Origin: Alteriqipengyuania abyssalis
GTDB lineage: Bacteria > Pseudomonadota > Alphaproteobacteria > Sphingomonadales > Sphingomonadaceae
Length of the DNA: 64,000 bases
Assembly: GCF_019857185.1 (NCBI RefSeq)
Contig: NZ_JAHWXP010000003.1
Location: 339,501 to 403,500, forward strand
Reading direction: 5' to 3'
The position numbers were made by a program, and so were the translations under genes. The notes under the pieces were generated by a model. That model worked only from the letters and a program-made list of their open reading frames with translations, was not told the DNA's origin and did not search any database. Shown here piece after piece: positions 60,893 to 64,000 of the stretch (position 1 is its first letter; every line of letters begins with the position of its first letter).

Positions 60893-63800
60893 ATGTTTGC
60901 AAAAATCGCGCTGTTCGAACTGCGCTACCAGCTGCGCAACCCGGTCTTCTGGGTCGCCACGGTCATCTTCTTCCTGCTGACCTATGGCGCGATGGCGAGT
61001 GACGACATCACCATCGGCGGGGGTGGCAATGTCAACGCCAACAGCCCCGTCGCGATCGTCACGACCCACATGATCCTGACGCTGTTCTTCATGTTCGTGA
61101 CCACCGCCTTCGTCGCCAACGTGATCGTACGCGACGAGGAAAGCGGGTTCGGTCCGCTCATCAGGTCCACTCAGGTCAGCAAGTTCAGCTACCTGTTCGG
61201 GCGCTTCACCGGCGCTTTCGTCGCCGCCGCATGCGCGTTCCTGGTGGTGCCGCTGGGCATCTGGATCGGCTCGCTGATGCCGTGGCTCGACCCCGAAACG
61301 ATCGGGCCCAACCGCTTCTCCTACTACGCCGTCGCCTATTTCGTGTTCGCCCTGCCGAGCATCTTCATGGTCAGCGCGCTGTTCTTCGCAGTGGCGACCA
61401 TCACCCGCTCGATGATGTACACCTATGTCGCCGTGGTGCTGTTTCTGGTGCTCTACATCGTCCTCAACTCGGTGATGTCGAGCCAGCCCGAATACCGCGA
61501 CCTGGCGAGCTATATCGAGCCTTTCGGACTGGCCGCCTTCGGCAATGCGACCCGTTACTGGACGGCTGCGGAATCGAACACGCTGATCCCGCCCGTCGAC
61601 GGCGTGCTGCTGGCCAACCGGGCGATCTGGCTGTGCTTTTCCGCCCTCATGCTGGCACTCGCCTACTGGCGGTTCAGCTTCGCGAGCAAGTCGATCTCGG
61701 CACGCAGAGCGCGCAAGGCCGACAGGAAGCTGGCGAAACTGGCGGCGAAGGAGCCGCGGCTGGTCGACACCCTGCCCCAGCCGACGCCCGAGCGTGCCGG
61801 CTGGGCCCGGCTGGTCGCGCGCACCCGGTTCGAGATGGGTCAGGTGCTGCGCAGCCCCGCCTTCTTCGTGCTGCTGCTGATCGGCCTGTTCAACGCCTTC
61901 GCCGGGCTGTTCTTCGGCAACGAGATTTACGGCACGCCCGCACGCCCCCTCACCTTCGCGCTGATCGAGCCGCTGATGGGCACCTTCGCGCTGATCCCAA
62001 TCATCATCGCGATCTACTACGGCGGCGAGCTGGTCTGGCGCGACCGGGAGCGCAAGTTCAACGAGATCATCGATTCCACCTCGGTCCCCGGGTGGTCTTA
62101 CATGGTGCCCAAGACGATTGCGGTCGCCTTCGTGCTGATCGCGACCCTGCTGATCTCCGTGGTCGCGGCAATGCTGATCCAGGCCTTTCGCGGCTATACC
62201 GATTTCGAGATCGGCAAATATCTCGCCTGGTATGTGCTGCCGATGTCGGTCGACATGGTGCTGCTCGCGATCCTGTCGATCTTCATCCAGGCGCTCAGCC
62301 CGAACAAGTTCGTCGGCTGGGGGATCATGGTGATCTACCTGATCGGCACCATCGTGCTCTCCAGCCTCGGCTTCGAGCATCCGCTCTACCTCTACGGCAG
62401 CACTGGCACGATGCGCGTGTCCGATATCAATGGCGCGAATGTCGGCTGGTCGACCGGCTGGTGGCTGCGGCTGTACTGGGGCGCGATCGCGCTGGTGCTG
62501 GCGGTGCTTGCCCACTTGCTGTGGCGGCGCGGAGCCGATGGCGCGCTGCTGCCCCGCCTGCGGCAATTGCCGCGCAGGCTCGCCTCGCCGTCGGGTGCCA
62601 TCCTTGCCTGTGCGCTGGCCGTGGCCGCGCTGTCGGGCGGATGGATCTTCTACCAGATGAACGTGGTCGACGAGTACCGCACGCAGGACGACGTCGAGGC
62701 CCAGCTGGCGGCGTACGAGAAGAAATATCTCAAATACGAAAACCTGCCCCAGCCGACCGCGACCGACATGAAGCTCGCCGTCGACCTCTATCCGGAGGAA
62801 ACCCGGATGGAGGCGCGCGGGACGATCGCTTTCGTCAACAACACCGGCAGGCCGCTGGAGCAGCTGCATCTGCGGATCGCCGATTCCGACGCGGAAATCC
62901 GCTCGATAGAAGTCGAGGGCGCGACTCTCGACGTGGATGACGAAGAGAACAAGTACCGCATCTACCGCTTCGATCAGCCGCTGGCCCCGGGTGCGACAGG
63001 TGCGTTCACCTTCGCCACGCGGCGCTGGCAGCAAGGCATGCGTGCCAGCGGCGACGACACCCGGCTCGTGCGCAACGGCACGTTCCTGAGCAACAGCGAG
63101 TTCGTGCCGCAGATCGGCATGAGCCGCTCCGGCCTGCTGAGCGACCGGGCAACCCGGCGCAAATACGACCTGCCCGCCGAACTGCGGCAGGCCAAGCTGG
63201 AAGACGAGAGCGCGCGCAACCGCAATTACGTGGGCAATTCGCCGTGGGTCACTTCGGACATCACGGTCTCGACCGTCGCCGGCCAGACCCCGGTCGCCCC
63301 CGGCGATCGCGTGTCCGACGAGGTCCGCGGCGACCGGCGCGTGGCGCGTTTCGTGTCCAAGCAGCCGATCCTGGCGTTCTTCTCGATCCAGTCGGCCGAT
63401 TACGAGGTGACCCGGCGGGTGCACAACGGCACCACGCTGGAAATCTACCACCACCCCAACCACGACTTCAACGTGGAGCGGATGCTGGACGCGATGGAGA
63501 TCAGCCTCGACTATTACGAGGCCAATTTCGGCCCCTACCAGTTCGACTATGCGCGGATCATCGAATTCCCGGGCTACGCCTCCTTCGCGCAGGCCTTTGC
63601 CGGGACGATCCCCTATTCCGAAGACATGGGCTTCATCGCCGATAATGGCGATGCGGAGAGCATCGACTACGTCACCTATGTCACCGCGCACGAACTGGGC
63701 CACCAGTACTGGGCGCACCAGCTGATCAGTTCCGATCAGCAGGGCGGCACCATGCTGGTCGAAACGATGGCCCAGTATTCCGCGCTGATGGTGATGAAGC

Positions 63801-64000
63801 ACCTGTACGGCGAAGATAACATCCGCCGCTTCCTGAAATACGAACTGGACAACTACCTCGCCGCGCGCGGCAGCGAGGCGATCGAGGAACTCCCGCTCGA
63901 ACGGGTCGAGGACCAGGGCTACATCCACTACCGCAAGGGCGCGGTGGTCACCTACCTGCTGCAGGACCGGCTGGGCGAGGATCGGGTCAATACGATGCTC
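60893..64000 (+). CDS. ABC-2-type permease fused to M1-family metallopeptidase, 3' partial
   Basis: The reading frame is open from the ATG at 60893 to the right edge (1036 codons, no stop), so the C-terminus is missing. Residues 1-270 and about 310-560 are two sets of hydrophobic helices of ABC-2/NatB type (first starts MFAKIALFELRYQLRNP). After another helix (ASPSGAILACALAVAALSGGWIFYQ) comes an M1-type aminopeptidase region with the zinc motif HELGH (933-937) and a downstream Glu957 in LVETMAQY. The spacing H-x19-E is one longer than the usual x18. The peptidase part is probably periplasmic. It forms a complex with the ATPase; transport and proteolysis may be coupled. Similar fusions exist in Alphaproteobacteria but their substrate is unknown. 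Confidence 0.88.
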   Translation, partial: MFAKIALFELRYQLRNPVFWVATVIFFLLTYGAMASDDITIGGGGNVNANSPVAIVTTHMILTLFFMFVTTAFVANVIVRDEESGFGPLIRSTQVSKFSYLFGRFTGAFVAAACAFLVVPLGIWIGSLMPWLDPETIGPNRFSYYAVAYFVFALPSIFMVSALFFAVATITRSMMYTYVAVVLFLVLYIVLNSVMSSQPEYRDLASYIEPFGLAAFGNATRYWTAAESNTLIPPVDGVLLANRAIWLCFSALMLALAYWRFSFASKSISARRARKADRKLAKLAAKEPRLVDTLPQPTPERAGWARLVARTRFEMGQVLRSPAFFVLLLIGLFNAFAGLFFGNEIYGTPARPLTFALIEPLMGTFALIPIIIAIYYGGELVWRDRERKFNEIIDSTSVPGWSYMVPKTIAVAFVLIATLLISVVAAMLIQAFRGYTDFEIGKYLAWYVLPMSVDMVLLAILSIFIQALSPNKFVGWGIMVIYLIGTIVLSSLGFEHPLYLYGSTGTMRVSDINGANVGWSTGWWLRLYWGAIALVLAVLAHLLWRRGADGALLPRLRQLPRRLASPSGAILACALAVAALSGGWIFYQMNVVDEYRTQDDVEAQLAAYEKKYLKYENLPQPTATDMKLAVDLYPEETRMEARGTIAFVNNTGRPLEQLHLRIADSDAEIRSIEVEGATLDVDDEENKYRIYRFDQPLAPGATGAFTFATRRWQQGMRASGDDTRLVRNGTFLSNSEFVPQIGMSRSGLLSDRATRRKYDLPAELRQAKLEDESARNRNYVGNSPWVTSDITVSTVAGQTPVAPGDRVSDEVRGDRRVARFVSKQPILAFFSIQSADYEVTRRVHNGTTLEIYHHPNHDFNVERMLDAMEISLDYYEANFGPYQFDYARIIEFPGYASFAQAFAGTIPYSEDMGFIADNGDAESIDYVTYVTAHELGHQYWAHQLISSDQQGGTMLVETMAQYSALMVMKHLYGEDNIRRFLKYELDNYLAARGSEAIEELPLERVEDQGYIHYRKGAVVTYLLQDRLGEDRVNTML

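Noticed and set aside
60824-63928. A 1034-codon open frame on the minus strand
   Set aside because: It is the antisense of the permease-peptidase gene. Its translation is charged low-complexity sequence without domains, and the plus strand has clear motifs.
1-64000. CRISPR arrays, tRNA or rRNA genes, IS elements and attachment-site repeats
   Set aside because: None were recognised on reading both strands; no repeated spacers, no transposase motifs and no tRNA-like cloverleaf. A dedicated scan would be needed to exclude small RNAs.

Overview
The window is a high-GC chromosomal segment whose gene content points to an alphaproteobacterium of the order Sphingomonadales, probably an Erythrobacter- or Novosphingobium-like organism. 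The indicators are a BciA-type chlorophyllide 8-vinyl reductase, EmrAB/NodT-type efflux genes, a TonB receptor coupled to a large oxidative catabolic island, and abundant SDR, acyl-CoA dehydrogenase and Rieske oxygenase genes. This is inference from protein families; no rRNA, tRNA, IS element, CRISPR array or prophage was recognised.

Left edge (2-4385): a tight three-gene operon that looks like a Septu/retron-type defence module. It holds a membrane-anchored alpha/beta hydrolase (5' truncated by the window), an ABC/OLD-type ATPase with an N-terminal degenerate HNH domain, and an overlapping gene for an intact HNH nuclease. This is the best candidate in the window for an incompletely described system.

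4495-27054, general accessory and housekeeping genes: an Nramp-fold transporter without the usual metal-binding motifs, a ferredoxin reductase, bciA, a DUF2855 protein, and a histidine kinase/response regulator pair divergent from a four-gene ABC efflux set (HlyD adaptor, ATPase, FtsX-type permease, TolC). Next come a copper-delivery trio (DUF2946, PCuAC, SCO), a TetR-controlled EmrAB-type efflux operon with a striking double palindromic operator, a MerC/DUF1826 pair behind a Zur-like palindrome, and a PhoX-like protein.

27081-59867, a catabolic island of about 33 kb. A ten-gene minus-strand operon (37397 to 27081) encodes a DUF35 protein, thiolase, acyl-CoA dehydrogenase, 2-oxoacid dehydrogenase E1alpha/E1beta/E2, a VOC protein, a P450cam-like P450, a second acyl-CoA dehydrogenase and a phosphotransferase. 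Around it lie a GMC oxidoreductase, a LuxR-type regulator, a third acyl-CoA dehydrogenase, a ThuA-like protein, three Rieske oxygenase alpha subunits, six SDRs, two CurA-type reductases, a CoA ligase, three NTF2-like proteins, a Rieske ferredoxin, a second VOC protein and a TonB receptor. The logic is outer-membrane uptake, oxygenase attack, alcohol oxidation, CoA activation and beta-oxidation- or aldolase-like chain removal. The substrate is probably a hydrophobic alicyclic, terpenoid, steroid-like or aromatic compound, but the sequence does not identify it. A short recurring motif (CTARCMNTTT) 62-67 nt upstream of three operon starts suggests shared regulation.

Right edge (59985-64000): an ABC ATPase followed by a very large membrane protein that fuses ABC-2-type permease segments to an M1-type metallopeptidase and runs off the window.

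No gap without a gene exceeds 300 bases. The longest, 5791-6038, shows no recognisable feature apart from presumed promoter DNA.
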